A program made the position numbers and the translations under genes. From the NCBI GenBank assembly GCA_963778385.1, contig CAVZUA010000058.1, positions 1 to 64,000 on the forward strand: 64,000 nt of DNA, in the 5' to 3' direction. How positions within the stretch are numbered: the stretch's first letter is position 1; each line of letters opens with the position of its first letter. The DNA is from DATARH01 sp963778385 (GTDB lineage: Bacteria; Pseudomonadota; Alphaproteobacteria; ATCC43930; CGMCC-115725). The notes under the pieces are model-generated. The model ran no database searches. It was not told the DNA's origin and worked only from the letters and a program-made list of their open reading frames with translations. Below, piece after piece: positions 1-8,488 of this stretch.

Positions 1-262
1 GCAAATACATGCGCAGTTGCATCGAGCACATCACGATCAGCAGGGTCACCGCTGCGATCGCTAGCGCGATCAGATGCTCGGCGCGATGGCTGGAGACACG
101 GCGCAGGACCGTCGGGCAGCGGCGTCGGACACGACCGGACCTCAGCGCGCTATAATGACAAACGCCTATTTGTTGCAGCCGCGTGCGCAACAGTACACCC
201 CAAGCATCGAGATCGACGGACAGTTGAGGAGAAAGCTGAGCCGGCGAGACCGCGGCCGTTTA

Positions 263-283
263 CCCGGCGCGAGACGCGCCGGG
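263..283. repeat. Perfect 9-bp inverted repeat with 3-nt loop
   Basis: The two arms (263-271 and 275-283) are perfectly complementary and very GC-rich. No T-tract follows on either strand, so a rho-independent terminator is only one possibility. It lies just upstream of the small Cys protein gene. Confidence 0.4.
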
Positions 284-394
284 CTTCATCCAATCATCGC
301 ATGCGGCGCCCAGATCGTTCTTAGCGAAACGGCCGGCAATGGAGCTTGTGGCGCAGGTTCCTCTGGGTCATCCGCGGCTACTGATCGCCGCCCC

Positions 395-622
395 ATGGAC
401 GAACCAACCCCGATACTTGAGCCGCCGGAGGGGAACCGTTGCGCGGTCTGCGGCGTGGGCGCGTCCTATGGCTTCGGCCCGCCAGGCTTCCCGCTGCAGC
501 CCGCCGAGGCGTGGTACTCCAGCACTCATCGGGAGGAGGGCGAGCGGGCCTGGGCGGCGCGCTATGGGCGACCCGCATCGGCGACGAAGGGTAAAACTCT
601 CCCCCGCTTTATTGCGACCTGA
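395..622 (+). CDS. Small CxxC (zinc-ribbon-like) hypothetical protein
   Basis: This 75-codon frame starts at an ATG (MDEPTP) and contains a CAVC pair followed by a Gly/Pro/Phe-rich stretch and a HREEGERAWAARYGRP segment. Small proteins with this pattern (CxxC, then FGPPG, then a H-R-E/D-E-G-E-R-A-W motif) are familiar from alphaproteobacterial prophages and islands, where their function is unknown; this is recalled, not searched. No strong ribosome-binding site is visible. The last 15 or so residues run into the convergent gene, so the natural C-terminus may have been lost. It may be a leftover of an island extending off the left edge. Confidence 0.45.
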   Translation: MDEPTPILEPPEGNRCAVCGVGASYGFGPPGFPLQPAEAWYSSTHREEGERAWAARYGRPASATKGKTLPRFIAT

Positions 623-1307
623 TGCTCAGGTTGCGGAAGTGACCGTCGGTTCCGTTGTCGACAAAGAGGCCGACCGTGCCGCGTGCGTCGGCGTCGCGTT
701 TCAAATCGCTGACAATCAGTGTGGGTTGCGCGGCGTTGCCGACATAAAGCCGAGCCGTTGCGCCGGCGACCTCGATCCGCAAATGCGTCCACTCGCCTGG
801 CACGAGATCGGCATAGGTTTCGTATTTGGCGGGCGCCTCGCGGCGCAGCCGATCAAAATCCCAGCCGGGATAGGAGAAATACTGGGTCGAGTGATTGCGG
901 CGCACCTGGTCGTCGGCGCGACCGTTGGCCGGCCGTATGTAAAGGCCCTCACAGGAAAAGCTGCCGCCGCTCTCATCGATGCGAAACGCCACCCCGACAA
1001 AGCCGCGGGCGCCGGCGAGTGCAGTCGGCAGGATCGAGCCGGCAACATCGACCTCGATCGTCCCATCATGGAAATCGAGCCCAGGAATGTAGGCGAAAGT
1101 ATCCATGTCTGGACCGCGATAGGCGCCCGCCAGGCGAATTTGGAGGGCGTCGCTGCCTTCATAGCGCACGGCCTCGACGGTGACATTGTGCGGCCGAACG
1201 AATGAGGCATCATCGCCGGCGATGGTCACGACACTGTCCGCAGCTGCCGGCAGCGCCAGCCACGGGCTTAGCAACGCCGCCATCGCGGCAGCCCGAGCGT
1301 ATCGCAT
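609..1307 (-). CDS. Secreted LamG/concanavalin-like domain protein
   Basis: The start chosen is an ATG followed by a classic signal peptide (MRYARAAAMAALLSPWLALP, then AAADS), giving 232 residues; a longer in-frame start exists but adds 24 residues before the signal. The mature protein reads as a beta-sandwich of the DUF1080/LamG type: alternating strands, a GTIEVDVAG strand, a GVAFR strand, a PGEWTHLRIEVAGATARLYV strand pair and a GTVGLFVDNGTDGHFRNLSI terminal segment typical of carbohydrate-binding-like jelly rolls. It probably acts in the periplasm or outside the cell. No catalytic residues are assignable and the ligand is unknown. Its 3' end overlaps the convergent small Cys protein gene by 14 nt. 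Confidence 0.7.
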   Translation of the reverse strand: MRYARAAAMAALLSPWLALPAAADSVVTIAGDDASFVRPHNVTVEAVRYEGSDALQIRLAGAYRGPDMDTFAYIPGLDFHDGTIEVDVAGSILPTALAGARGFVGVAFRIDESGGSFSCEGLYIRPANGRADDQVRRNHSTQYFSYPGWDFDRLRREAPAKYETYADLVPGEWTHLRIEVAGATARLYVGNAAQPTLIVSDLKRDADARGTVGLFVDNGTDGHFRNLSIRSQ

Positions 1308-1574
1308 CTCCGGTCCTGGGTATGTTTCAAAAGGGCCGGGTAACCGTCCGTGTGGTGTTCGGCAAGTCTCAAACACCACCGGTCACGGCGAAGTGACCTG
1401 CGGGCGGCTACTTCCGCCCGTCTGTTCTGACCTTGCCGGGGGCAAGTCGAAATTTTGACCCGCATTTTTGTGCAAGTGCCGGGGTGACGCGCAACAGGGC
1501 GCGCACAGCACGCGAAAGACGCCGCCGCACCAACTAAACCCCTTGCGACCGGGTCCGGTCCGGGGTACAGCGGG

Positions 1575-2435
1575 GTGCAAGGGCGTTCCCCCGTGCCGTC
1601 GCCCGGTTACACGCACCTGTATCAGGAACGGCGGGACCGCTGGCGTCGCGCTTTGCCCGGGTTCGAGTATGTCCATGCGATCGGCGCCAAACTTGCAGAA
1701 CACGCTGTGCGTAGCGCAATAAATCGCCGAGCCATCCTGTCAGCGATCGGGGGTGCATTTGCCTTTCCTAACATCACGTTGGCTGTGACGGCGCCGCCAC
1801 CGCGCCTTCGTCTCAAGCTAGTCAATGTTCATACCAGCGAGACCTTCGAGGGCACCTATCGCGACGATAATGGACCGATCCCCTCGGCGATGGCCGATCT
1901 CGCGGTGTTCCTGCGCGATTTCCATTCGAGCGAGATCATCGCCTATGACGTCGCAGTGCTGGATTTCCTCGCCGCGGTGATGAGCGCCACCGGGCAGCAC
2001 GAAGCACAGATCCTCTCAGCTTATCGCACGCGCGAGACCAACGAGGTACTGGCGCGCACGACCTTCGGCGTTGCCGAGAACAGCCAGCATATTTATGGCC
2101 GGGCGCTCGATGTCCACTTCGGCGCCAAGCTCGCCGATGCCATGCAGGCGGCCCGCGCGATGCGCCGCGGCGGCGTGGGCTGGTACCCGCACTCTGGCTT
2201 CCTGCATATCGATAGCGGCCCAGTGCGTAACTGGGATCTCGACGACAAAAATCTCGACGCTTTGCTGAACGGCGCACACCATCAGAAGGAACCTGACGAT
2301 GCGCGCTACACGGCTGCACTGAAGGAGAGTGGCCGAGTCAAACCTGAAATGAAGGCCAGTGGTCAACTCAGGCCGGAAATGGCGCACATCAATGAGTTTC
2401 GTCCCGAGTTCAAGCGCCAGTTTGGGCCGCAATAA
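1575..2435 (+). CDS. DUF882 / MepK-like (peptidase M15) murein endopeptidase
   Basis: The core matches the YcbK/MepK family: LSAYRTRETNEVL, then SQHIYGRALDVHF (zinc ligands His and Asp), then GGVGWYPHSGFLHID with the last zinc His. These enzymes are periplasmic, zinc-dependent and cut peptidoglycan cross-links. A twin-arginine-like signal (NRRAILSAIGGAFAF) lies about 50 residues into the longest frame, so the real start is probably the in-frame GTG at 1707, giving about 242 residues; the upstream GTG at 1575 is the outer limit. The C-terminal 40 residues contain a loose degenerate repeat (GRVKPEM, GQLRPEM, NEFRPEF) not usual for the family. The gene stands alone. Confidence 0.8.
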   Translation: MQGRSPVPSPGYTHLYQERRDRWRRALPGFEYVHAIGAKLAEHAVRSAINRRAILSAIGGAFAFPNITLAVTAPPPRLRLKLVNVHTSETFEGTYRDDNGPIPSAMADLAVFLRDFHSSEIIAYDVAVLDFLAAVMSATGQHEAQILSAYRTRETNEVLARTTFGVAENSQHIYGRALDVHFGAKLADAMQAARAMRRGGVGWYPHSGFLHIDSGPVRNWDLDDKNLDALLNGAHHQKEPDDARYTAALKESGRVKPEMKASGQLRPEMAHINEFRPEFKRQFGPQ

Positions 2436-2497
2436 GCTGGGAGGCTCCCACCCGACCGCCGCCGTGGTACCGATAGCCGCCATTTCTCTTCGTTGTC

Positions 2498-2517
2498 GCC
2501 CGCCAGTGCTGGCGGGC
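2498..2517. terminator. Candidate terminator hairpin after the murein peptidase gene
   Basis: A perfect 9-bp GC-rich palindrome sits 63 nt past the stop codon of the peptidase. There is no clear U-tract, so intrinsic termination is uncertain. No gene was recognised in the remainder of 2436-2787. Confidence 0.35.
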
Positions 2518-2787
2518 AAGTGTCACATAACGCGGTCTTCTGGAAAGTCGGCGGTGCGCAGCGTCGGCGATGGGTCAGGGCTTACCACAATAAAACCAGG
2601 ACCGCCCAAGCGCCGCTGTTTTAGCGTGCAAGCAGACGGCCGCTGTCGGCGCCGATGCGCCATTGCGGCGGGCCGCCACGAGGGTCCGCTATTCGAGACG
2701 CCGAGCGGCCCGTCGCAATGCTGCGATGACCTTCCGCTCCGCTGGATTCATGGCGCCCGGTGGTCGCCTAGGTCGCATTCCAGGCGA

Positions 2788-3357
2788 CTACCCGCGCGAG
2801 CTGGCCAACCAGGCGATGACCTCGCTGGCGTTCTGGTCCGGCGGGAAGACGGGATAGAACACGCGCGCCACTCGGCCATCGTCGACGACCAGTGTGCAAC
2901 GCTTCAGCAGCCTCACTCCGTCGACCTCGAAAGTCGGCAGCCCTAACGCGTGGGCGAATTCGAAGTGCTCGTCCGACAGCAAGGGAAAAGGCAGATGCAG
3001 GCGGTCTGCGGCTTCGTGCTGGTAGGCCGTATCCTGCGTCGAGAGACCAAAAAGCTGCTCGACACCCGACCGTCTCAGTTCGGCGAAGTGGTCCCGAAAC
3101 GCGCACGACTGCGGCGTGCATCCGCGGGCCCCAGGGATCAAGTCCCACCCATCGGGGTTGGCGATCCCAGGCCTGGCCGTTCTCGGATAGATGTACAGGA
3201 CGGTGCGACCGCGACAGGCCGAGATGTCGATGCTCTCTCCATTCGTGGCCGGGAGTAAAACGGACGGAAGGGTCGCGCCCGGGAGGTGGCGAACCGCTGC
3301 GTCGTCGATTGGGGCCGGAATTCGCGACCAGTCGGGCGTGTCCACGAGATCAACCAA
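2788..3357 (-). CDS. Peroxiredoxin (AhpC/TSA-type, two cysteines five apart)
   Basis: This thioredoxin-fold peroxidase reduces peroxides with a peroxidatic Cys. The sequence shows a GRTVLYIYPRTARPG strand-loop and a GCTPQSCAFRDH motif with two cysteines five residues apart, as in PrxQ/BCP-like enzymes. A LFGLSTQDTAYQHEAADRL segment and a LPFPLLSDEHFEFAHALGLP segment follow, both family hallmarks. The start is taken as TTG at 3357 because a perfect Shine-Dalgarno (AAAGGAGGTGATC) lies immediately upstream; the in-frame ATG at 3381 lies on the other side of that site. This gives 189 residues, normal for the family. It is monocistronic and cytoplasmic, with no signal peptide from this start. Confidence 0.85.
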   Translation of the reverse strand: MVDLVDTPDWSRIPAPIDDAAVRHLPGATLPSVLLPATNGESIDISACRGRTVLYIYPRTARPGIANPDGWDLIPGARGCTPQSCAFRDHFAELRRSGVEQLFGLSTQDTAYQHEAADRLHLPFPLLSDEHFEFAHALGLPTFEVDGVRLLKRCTLVVDDGRVARVFYPVFPPDQNASEVIAWLASSRG

Positions 3358-3370
3358 GATCACCTCCTTT
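3358..3370 (-). promoter_or_regulatory. Full-length Shine-Dalgarno that sets a TTG start
   Basis: On the minus strand the site reads AAAGGAGGTGATC, complementary to the whole 16S 3' tail. The TTG of the peroxiredoxin follows with about 5 nt spacing after GGAGG. This decides the start against the upstream ATG. Confidence 0.7.
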
Positions 3371-3698
3371 ATCGCTGGCATCTGGCGGCCCCCAAAATCG
3401 ATTGGCCCGAGGGCTATGCTGTCCTGACGGTCGAAGCGAATGATGACGTCGCGCCGTATCATGACCGGCAAATGGCGTGCTCAGCCAAGATCAACGTCTC
3501 GATTGGCTTGATGGCACGGTCGCCGAGGAGGAGTTGTTGCGCCCGCTGCGAGGCGGAAGCTTTCATATGAAAGCATGTCGATTAGCGATGCCACTGCAGC
3601 GCTCGCTAGCGGTTTGAGCGGCCCGCGCGAACCGCGATCGTCTCCTACGGGCCAACTGGCTCCCGCGTTAGCCACAGCTCCTCCTTGTGGGCGCCGAC

Positions 3699-4679
3699 TT
3701 ATTTGATGCCATATCGCGTATCAGTGGGTGCTGCCGGGTCGCGGCCAAGCACCCCTAACACCTCGTCTTTGCTGACGGCGATCTCGACGCCAATTCTCTC
3801 CTGCGGCAGCAGCATCACCGAGCGGGAGTCACGCTCCGACCATCCGCGGTTCATTGCCTCCGTGATGTCTGCGAGGGCCTGACTGGCGATCGGCATGGGT
3901 GCGCCCAGGTCTTTGGCCAGCGATGCGGCCAATGCCATGTCCTTCGCGACGATCCGCAGGGCTGACTGCGGATTGTCGTAGTCTCCCGGAAGAAATTGAT
4001 CGATCAGACCATCGTAGGTCCGGCGGCGACCAGAGGCGCCCTGACGCATGCCCTCCCACAAAGACAAAGGGTCGGCCCCGGCCTTGACACCCATCGCAAA
4101 CACTTCGGCGATCGCCGCCTGAACGCATTGCTGCGCACAATTGTTGACGATCTTCGTGATCAGCCCGCTGCCGGTTGGTCCGATGTGCAATGGCTGATCG
4201 CACATCGCACGAATGACGGGCTCGTAGCGCTCATAAACTGCTTTGTCACCGCCGACATACATCGCGAGCTTACCTCGACGCGCCCCAGGGCCACCCCCGC
4301 TAATCGGCGCGTCGAGCATATGGACGCTCCGTTCGCTGAAGGCCCGGGACAAACGTTTCACGAGCTCGGGTGAGTTCGTCGACATCTCGAAGAGGGCGCT
4401 GCCCTCACGCATCCCTGCGATGAGGCCTTCGGCCCCGAGCGCAACGGCCTCGATTGCGGCAACGTTCGGCAAGCAAGTGAAGACGACATCGCATGCTTGA
4501 GCGACCTCGCGAGGGCTATTTGCCCAAATCGCGCCCGCCTCGACATGCGGGGCCGCCGCGATACGGTTGGTGTCGTGGACAACGAGCTTGTAGCCCGCCT
4601 TTTGCAGGTTGGACGCCATGGGTGCGCCCATGGTGCCCAGCCCGACAAAACCAATTAAGGGACTCGGCTCGTCGTTCAT
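3699..4679 (-). CDS. NAD(P)-dependent 3-hydroxyisobutyrate dehydrogenase-like oxidoreductase
   Basis: This member of the beta-hydroxyacid dehydrogenase family has 326 residues, close to the usual 290-310. The N-terminal Rossmann fold shows GFVGLGTMGAPMASNL, the substrate-binding signature DAPISGGGPGARRGKL is present, and the catalytic Lys lies in the TKIVNNCAQQ helix. Such enzymes oxidise short beta-hydroxyacids such as 3-hydroxyisobutyrate, tartronate semialdehyde or phosphogluconate-like substrates; the substrate cannot be read from sequence. A good Shine-Dalgarno (GGGGAG) precedes the ATG. It starts 13 nt after the stop of the amidohydrolase, so the two are almost certainly cotranscribed and may act on the same small carboxylic substrate. 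Confidence 0.85.
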   Translation of the reverse strand: MNDEPSPLIGFVGLGTMGAPMASNLQKAGYKLVVHDTNRIAAAPHVEAGAIWANSPREVAQACDVVFTCLPNVAAIEAVALGAEGLIAGMREGSALFEMSTNSPELVKRLSRAFSERSVHMLDAPISGGGPGARRGKLAMYVGGDKAVYERYEPVIRAMCDQPLHIGPTGSGLITKIVNNCAQQCVQAAIAEVFAMGVKAGADPLSLWEGMRQGASGRRRTYDGLIDQFLPGDYDNPQSALRIVAKDMALAASLAKDLGAPMPIASQALADITEAMNRGWSERDSRSVMLLPQERIGVEIAVSKDEVLGVLGRDPAAPTDTRYGIK

Positions 4680-4692
4680 ATCGCTCCCCGGA

Positions 4693-5619
4693 TCAGGCTT
4701 TGCCCGGCGGCGACCACTTGTAGATCTTGCTTGCCGTCCCGCCCATCAGCTTCGCCTTGTCGCTATCCGATAGCTTGTCGTTCATGCGGAACGCGTCGAC
4801 CCCTTGCTTGTAGGTCAGGATCTTGATCGCGCGCGTCCAGTCGGTGCCCCACAAGCAGCGATCGAGGGTGAACGCGCTGAAGATGCGGCCAAGCGGCTCC
4901 CAGATTTCCCTATAAGGAAACGGCTCATGGGAAAGCGTGCACGCGCCCGTGATCTTGATCGCAACATTGGGATATGTAGCGAGAGCAAGGACTTTCGGCA
5001 AATTGGCCCAAGGTTCAGCAGGGGCTGGTGGCTCGAATGGCTGCACCAAGCCCAGATGGTCGATGACAATCTGGGTGTTGGGATTCCGCGCCACTAACTG
5101 GGCGATTTGGTCCAGCCGCGTCGGGGCCTGGATGTTGACTGCTAACGAGTTTTTTGCCGCCGCAGCGAGGACGCGGTTGAGACCCGGATCAGCAGGATCG
5201 GTCGAGAAACTGTCCTGAAATAGGAGCCGGACGCCCACGGTTCCTTTTTTCGACTTCCAATCCGCGATGTTCTCGGCAATGGCCGGATCGGTCGGGTCGA
5301 CGGGTTTGACCAGACAAAAGCGGTCTGGATGCTTTGCCTCTACTTCGAGGACATAGGTGGGGTCGTACCGGTAGAACGCGTATGGGGACACAAGCACCGC
5401 GGCGTCAACGCCAACCGCATCCATAGCCGCCACCATCTGGTCGCCGGTCATTTCGTCTGGTCCGACCAGGGTCCCAGCCCAAGGCCGCTCGGGGTGGTTG
5501 CGCTCGTACGAATGCACCTGAGCGTCAATTGTCTTCCATGTCGCCGCTCGTGCGCTCTTAGTCACTCCGACCGCAGCCATTGCGGCAGCGGACGTCTTTA
5601 TAAATTCGCGGCGATCCAT
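4693..5619 (-). CDS. Tat-exported amidohydrolase (TIM-barrel, amidohydrolase-2 family)
   Basis: The N-terminus MDRREFIKTSAAAMAAVGV is a twin-arginine signal, so the enzyme folds in the cytoplasm and is exported. The body matches amidohydrolase-2 (PF04909), a TIM-barrel of metal-dependent hydrolases and decarboxylases: IDAQVHSYERNHPERPW near the start (the usual first HxH is here QVH), an IVIDHLGLVQPF strand with the metal His, and a LWGTDWTR motif carrying the catalytic Asp near residue 265. Its 308 residues are typical. A strong GGGGGGAA ribosome site precedes the ATG. It is first in a two-gene operon with the hydroxyisobutyrate-dehydrogenase-like gene. Lactone hydrolysis is a common activity in this group, but the substrate here is unknown. 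Confidence 0.8.
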   Translation of the reverse strand: MDRREFIKTSAAAMAAVGVTKSARAATWKTIDAQVHSYERNHPERPWAGTLVGPDEMTGDQMVAAMDAVGVDAAVLVSPYAFYRYDPTYVLEVEAKHPDRFCLVKPVDPTDPAIAENIADWKSKKGTVGVRLLFQDSFSTDPADPGLNRVLAAAAKNSLAVNIQAPTRLDQIAQLVARNPNTQIVIDHLGLVQPFEPPAPAEPWANLPKVLALATYPNVAIKITGACTLSHEPFPYREIWEPLGRIFSAFTLDRCLWGTDWTRAIKILTYKQGVDAFRMNDKLSDSDKAKLMGGTASKIYKWSPPGKA

Positions 5620-5807
5620 CGTAGCGTTCCCCCCGAAATCCAGAATTTTGCGGCAGTTGCTGCGAGAATCGCGCGGAGATGCAGCCCCGACAATCGACTT
5701 TATCGCAGGGTACGTCTGCTGAAGAGCGCACCATTATAAATGGCATACAATTTATTAGGGACTGAACTTCCCCTGCGTCGGTGTAGATCGGAAGGGACAG
5801 CCGAATA

Positions 5808-6313
5808 TTCGATCGACCAACCGCAACGCTTCGTGCACTCCCGGGCGTTCGGCGCACATGTCGGCCTGACGCCGAAGCGCTACCAGTCCGGCGAGATCGA
5901 CTATGACGGCAGGGTGTCTAAATGTGGCGACGCCCTGCTGCGGACGATGCTCTACGAGGCCGCGCAGGTACTGCTTACCCACAGCGGGAAATGGTCATGG
6001 CTGAAGGCGTGGGGCATGCGGGTGGCTCAGCGGCGCGGGATACGTCGAGCGATCGTCGCCGTCGCCAGGCGCCTGGCCGGCAGCGAGTTCCGCTGGAGCA
6101 AGGACAGCATCGCCGCTCCTGCGGCTGCCTGAACCGACGCGGAGAAAATTGCCGGCAAGGAGATAACGCGTTCTGCTTCGGCAGAAAAATGTCCTCACGG
6201 GGACGACGGATGGGGTGAGTTCGTAAGGTCTCTCGCTCCCGCCGGATTAGCGGCGAGGGCGCGGTTAAGATTGTCACCTCCCCATCCCTCTCATCCCATC
6301 ATGAGGCGGCCCG
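5808..6313 (+). mobile_element. Truncated IS110-family element
   Basis: From about 5813 this stretch closely resembles the 3' third of the complete IS110 copy directly downstream, including the roughly 170-bp non-coding right end that stops at a shared CATCATGAGGCGGCC. About 700 bp of the 5' part is missing. The complete element begins where this remnant ends, so one copy inserted beside the other. Confidence 0.75.
5813..6132 (+). pseudogene. IS110 transposase, C-terminal fragment
   Basis: The frame reads the C-terminal Transposase_20 region (FVHSRAFGAHVGLTPKRYQS, then SKCGDALLRTMLYEAA) but lacks the N-terminal DEDD catalytic domain. Compared with the intact neighbour it has also lost about 9 codons before GSEFRW. 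The two copies differ at many positions, so the duplication is not recent. Confidence 0.8.
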
Positions 6314-6487
6314 ACGCCGACCTCGAAGAGAAGCGAGGGCCCCGTGTGGCGTTCATCAGCCGGAGCGCAAAGGTAACAGCATGAAGTCATCGGGCCGGAG
6401 CTTGACGCTAGAAGATGGTGTATCGCGGCGGCTGCGGCTCACGCTTTGATGGTGAGTGCGCATCCCCTTCTTGTGACGATGAGTGGA

Positions 6488-6508
6488 TCGAGGTCGGCGC
6501 GACCTCGA
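6488..6508 (+). ncRNA. Hairpin in IS110 left end, candidate bridge-RNA segment
   Basis: A perfect 9-bp stem with a 3-nt loop (arms 6488-6496 and 6500-6508) lies 22 nt before the transposase ATG. In IS110-group elements the left non-coding end encodes a bridge RNA that pairs with donor and target DNA. This hairpin could be part of it; no guide loop was assigned. Confidence 0.35.
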
Positions 6509-6530
6509 GCATCGAGGAAGGAGCGATAAG

Positions 6531-7577
6531 ATGGCGCATTTCGTTGGTCTTGATGTGTCGGTGAAGGAAACGTCGGTGTGCGTTGTCGACGATGCCGGCA
6601 AGGTGATCTTGGAGCAAAAAGTACCGACCGAGCCGGCCGATATCATCGCCGTTCTGGCCTCGCTCGGTGCGAGCTTCGGCCGGATTGGGATCGAGGCCGG
6701 CCCGCTGTCGCAGTGGCTGGTCAATGCTTTGGCGGCGGCCGCGCTGCCAGTGATCTGCGTCGAGACGCGGCACATGAAGGCTTTACTGAAGGCGCAGCAA
6801 ATCAATAAGACGGACCGTAACGATGCACGCGGGATCGCGCAGATGATGCGGGTTGGCCTGTTCAAGCCGGTGCATGTGAAGACGCTGGTGGCTCAGGAGC
6901 AGCGTATGCTGCTGACCAGCCGCAAGCTGCTTCAGCGCAAGCTGCTGGACCTGGAGCTCGATTTGCGCGGCACGTTGCGCAACTTCGGTTTGAAAGTCGG
7001 CGTCGTCGGTGGCTCTCGATATGAGGCGCGGGTCCGCGAACTTGTCGCGGGCTTTCCTCGGCTGGCCGCGATCGCCGAGCCGCTGCTCAACGTCCGCCGG
7101 GTCATGCGCCAGCAGCTCGCCGTGCTACACAAGATGCTGCTCGACACGGTCCGCGGCGACCCGGTATGCCGGCTGCTGATGACTGCCCCAGGGGTCGGCG
7201 CGGTCGTTGCGCTGACCTACCGTGCGACGGTCGACCAGCCGCAACGCTTCGTTCATTCCCGGGCGGTCGGCGCGCATGTCGGCCTGACGCCGAAGCGCTA
7301 CCAGTCCGGCGAGACTGACTATGACGGCGGGGTGTCCAAATGCGGCGACGCGCTGCTGCGCACGATGCTCTACGAGGCCGCACAGGTACTGCTTACCCAC
7401 GGCAGTAAATGGTCATGGCTAAAGGCGTGGGGCGTGCGGGTGGCTCAGCGGCGCGGGATGCGTCGAGCCATCGTCGCGGTCGCCAGGCGCCTGGCCGTGG
7501 TTCTGCACCGGATGTGGGTCGATGGCAGCGAGTTCCGCTGGCGCAAGGAGAGCGCCGCCGTTCCTTCGGTTGCCTGA
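6531..7577 (+). CDS. IS110-family transposase (DEDD, Tnp_20)
   Basis: The 348-residue protein starts at an ATG preceded by AAGGAG. The N-terminal RuvC-like DEDD domain begins HFVGLDVSVKETSVCVVDD (catalytic Asp in GLDVS); IGIEAGP carries the Glu and NKTDRNDARGIAQ the further Asp residues. The C-terminal Transposase_20 domain includes LLMTAPGVGAVVALTYRAT and SKCGDALLRTMLYEAA with the catalytic Ser environment. IS110 enzymes recombine circular element DNA with a target chosen by a bridge RNA. It appears intact and may be active. The truncated relative at 5.8-6.3 kb and the different IS1111-type pair at 27 and 56 kb belong to the same superfamily. Confidence 0.9.
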   Translation: MAHFVGLDVSVKETSVCVVDDAGKVILEQKVPTEPADIIAVLASLGASFGRIGIEAGPLSQWLVNALAAAALPVICVETRHMKALLKAQQINKTDRNDARGIAQMMRVGLFKPVHVKTLVAQEQRMLLTSRKLLQRKLLDLELDLRGTLRNFGLKVGVVGGSRYEARVRELVAGFPRLAAIAEPLLNVRRVMRQQLAVLHKMLLDTVRGDPVCRLLMTAPGVGAVVALTYRATVDQPQRFVHSRAVGAHVGLTPKRYQSGETDYDGGVSKCGDALLRTMLYEAAQVLLTHGSKWSWLKAWGVRVAQRRGMRRAIVAVARRLAVVLHRMWVDGSEFRWRKESAAVPSVA

Positions 7578-7752
7578 ACCGGCGACGGAGAACGGCAAGC
7601 AGATAACGAGTTCTGCTCCGGCAGAAAGATGTCCTCACGGGGACGACGGATGGGGTGAGTTCGCAAGGTCTCTCGCTCCTGCCGCTGATTAGCGGCGAGG
7701 GCGCGGTTAAGATTGTTACCTCCCCATCCTTCTCATCCCATCATGAGGCGGC

Positions 7753-8488
7753 CTGGCCAGACCAATGCTTTAGAGCCGGGGCAAACAATCCAAACATCGG
7801 GTCAGCCCAGGTGCAACAAAGCCACTGGGTTTTCGGAGGGCTTGTGCCCTACGGGACAGATCACTGGAACCACTTTTTATCTTCCATCAGAAACGAACCG
7901 CGAAGGTTGGTCAGAGTACAAAATGTTTTACAATTGTGCGGATAAGGGGTCTTCAACTAAACACACGTTGGTGAACGGGCTATACGTCCTTATCTGCGGT
8001 GCGCCACGTGATACCGACAAACCACGAGGTTGCTGCCGGCCTGTTCCGAGCGACGGTGCCGTTAACGTCGAAGGGACTGGGGTTACAAGAGCAGGCAAGA
8101 TGATCGAGTACACGGCCGAAGTCCACTCGTCAAATTGCCCTAGTATTTTTGGTGATCCCAGTCGGATTTCTGGAGCCTCTCATAAATGCTTGATTCCGTT
8201 CATCTCTGTTGCATGTGATACTAGTATCTATGCTTTTGGCACGATCTTTGCGATTCCAATGCTGGACATAGTTGAAATTGCCATGCCTCCGTCGGGCAAA
8301 AATAAGATGAAACATCCCAAACACGTGGTCTGTGAAGACACTGGAAGCGCGATTAAGGGTGAAAACCGATTGGATTTTTACACCGGATCATATGGGCTCA
8401 AAAGTAAGGCGAATATTTTTGGATCGACGGGGAGTGATCTCTTAAAAATGTTTGGGAACAAGAGTTGCCATCCCGATAAAACATTTAG
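7753..8488 (+). pseudogene. 3D-domain (double-psi barrel) protein, cut at both ends by insertion sequences
   Basis: The frame runs out of the IS110 right end and into DDE insertion sequence copy A, so neither terminus is native. The core resembles the 3D domain of MltA-type lytic transglycosylases and Rpf-like proteins: GTIFAIPMLDIVEI, then HVVCEDTGSAIKGENRLDFYTGSY, where the three Asp-bearing strands define the family. Such domains act on peptidoglycan. Base composition is near 47-50 % GC, clearly below both flanks, with AT-rich codon choice, which points to acquisition from another source. Several Cys residues in the N-terminal part suggest an exported protein. No start codon remains. Confidence 0.6.

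Larger units (their letters stand above)
6314..7752 (+). mobile_element. Complete IS110-family insertion sequence
   Basis: The right end is fixed by comparison with the adjacent remnant, both stopping at CATCATGAGGCGGCC (7752 here). The left end lies between 6314 and about 6480; IS110 elements lack obvious terminal inverted repeats, so it cannot be fixed by eye. The roughly 200-bp left non-coding end carries a strong hairpin, and a roughly 175-bp right non-coding end follows the transposase. Confidence 0.7.

Noticed and set aside
1..130. Minus-strand frame with a hydrophobic helix (AEHLIALAIAAVTLLIVMC) running off the left edge
   Set aside because: No start codon with ribosome site is visible and only one helix can be seen; it could be the N-terminus of a sensor protein but cannot be supported.
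339..1205. 288-codon plus-strand frame over the secreted LamG-like gene
   Set aside because: The minus strand has signal peptide and beta-sandwich pattern; the plus frame does not.
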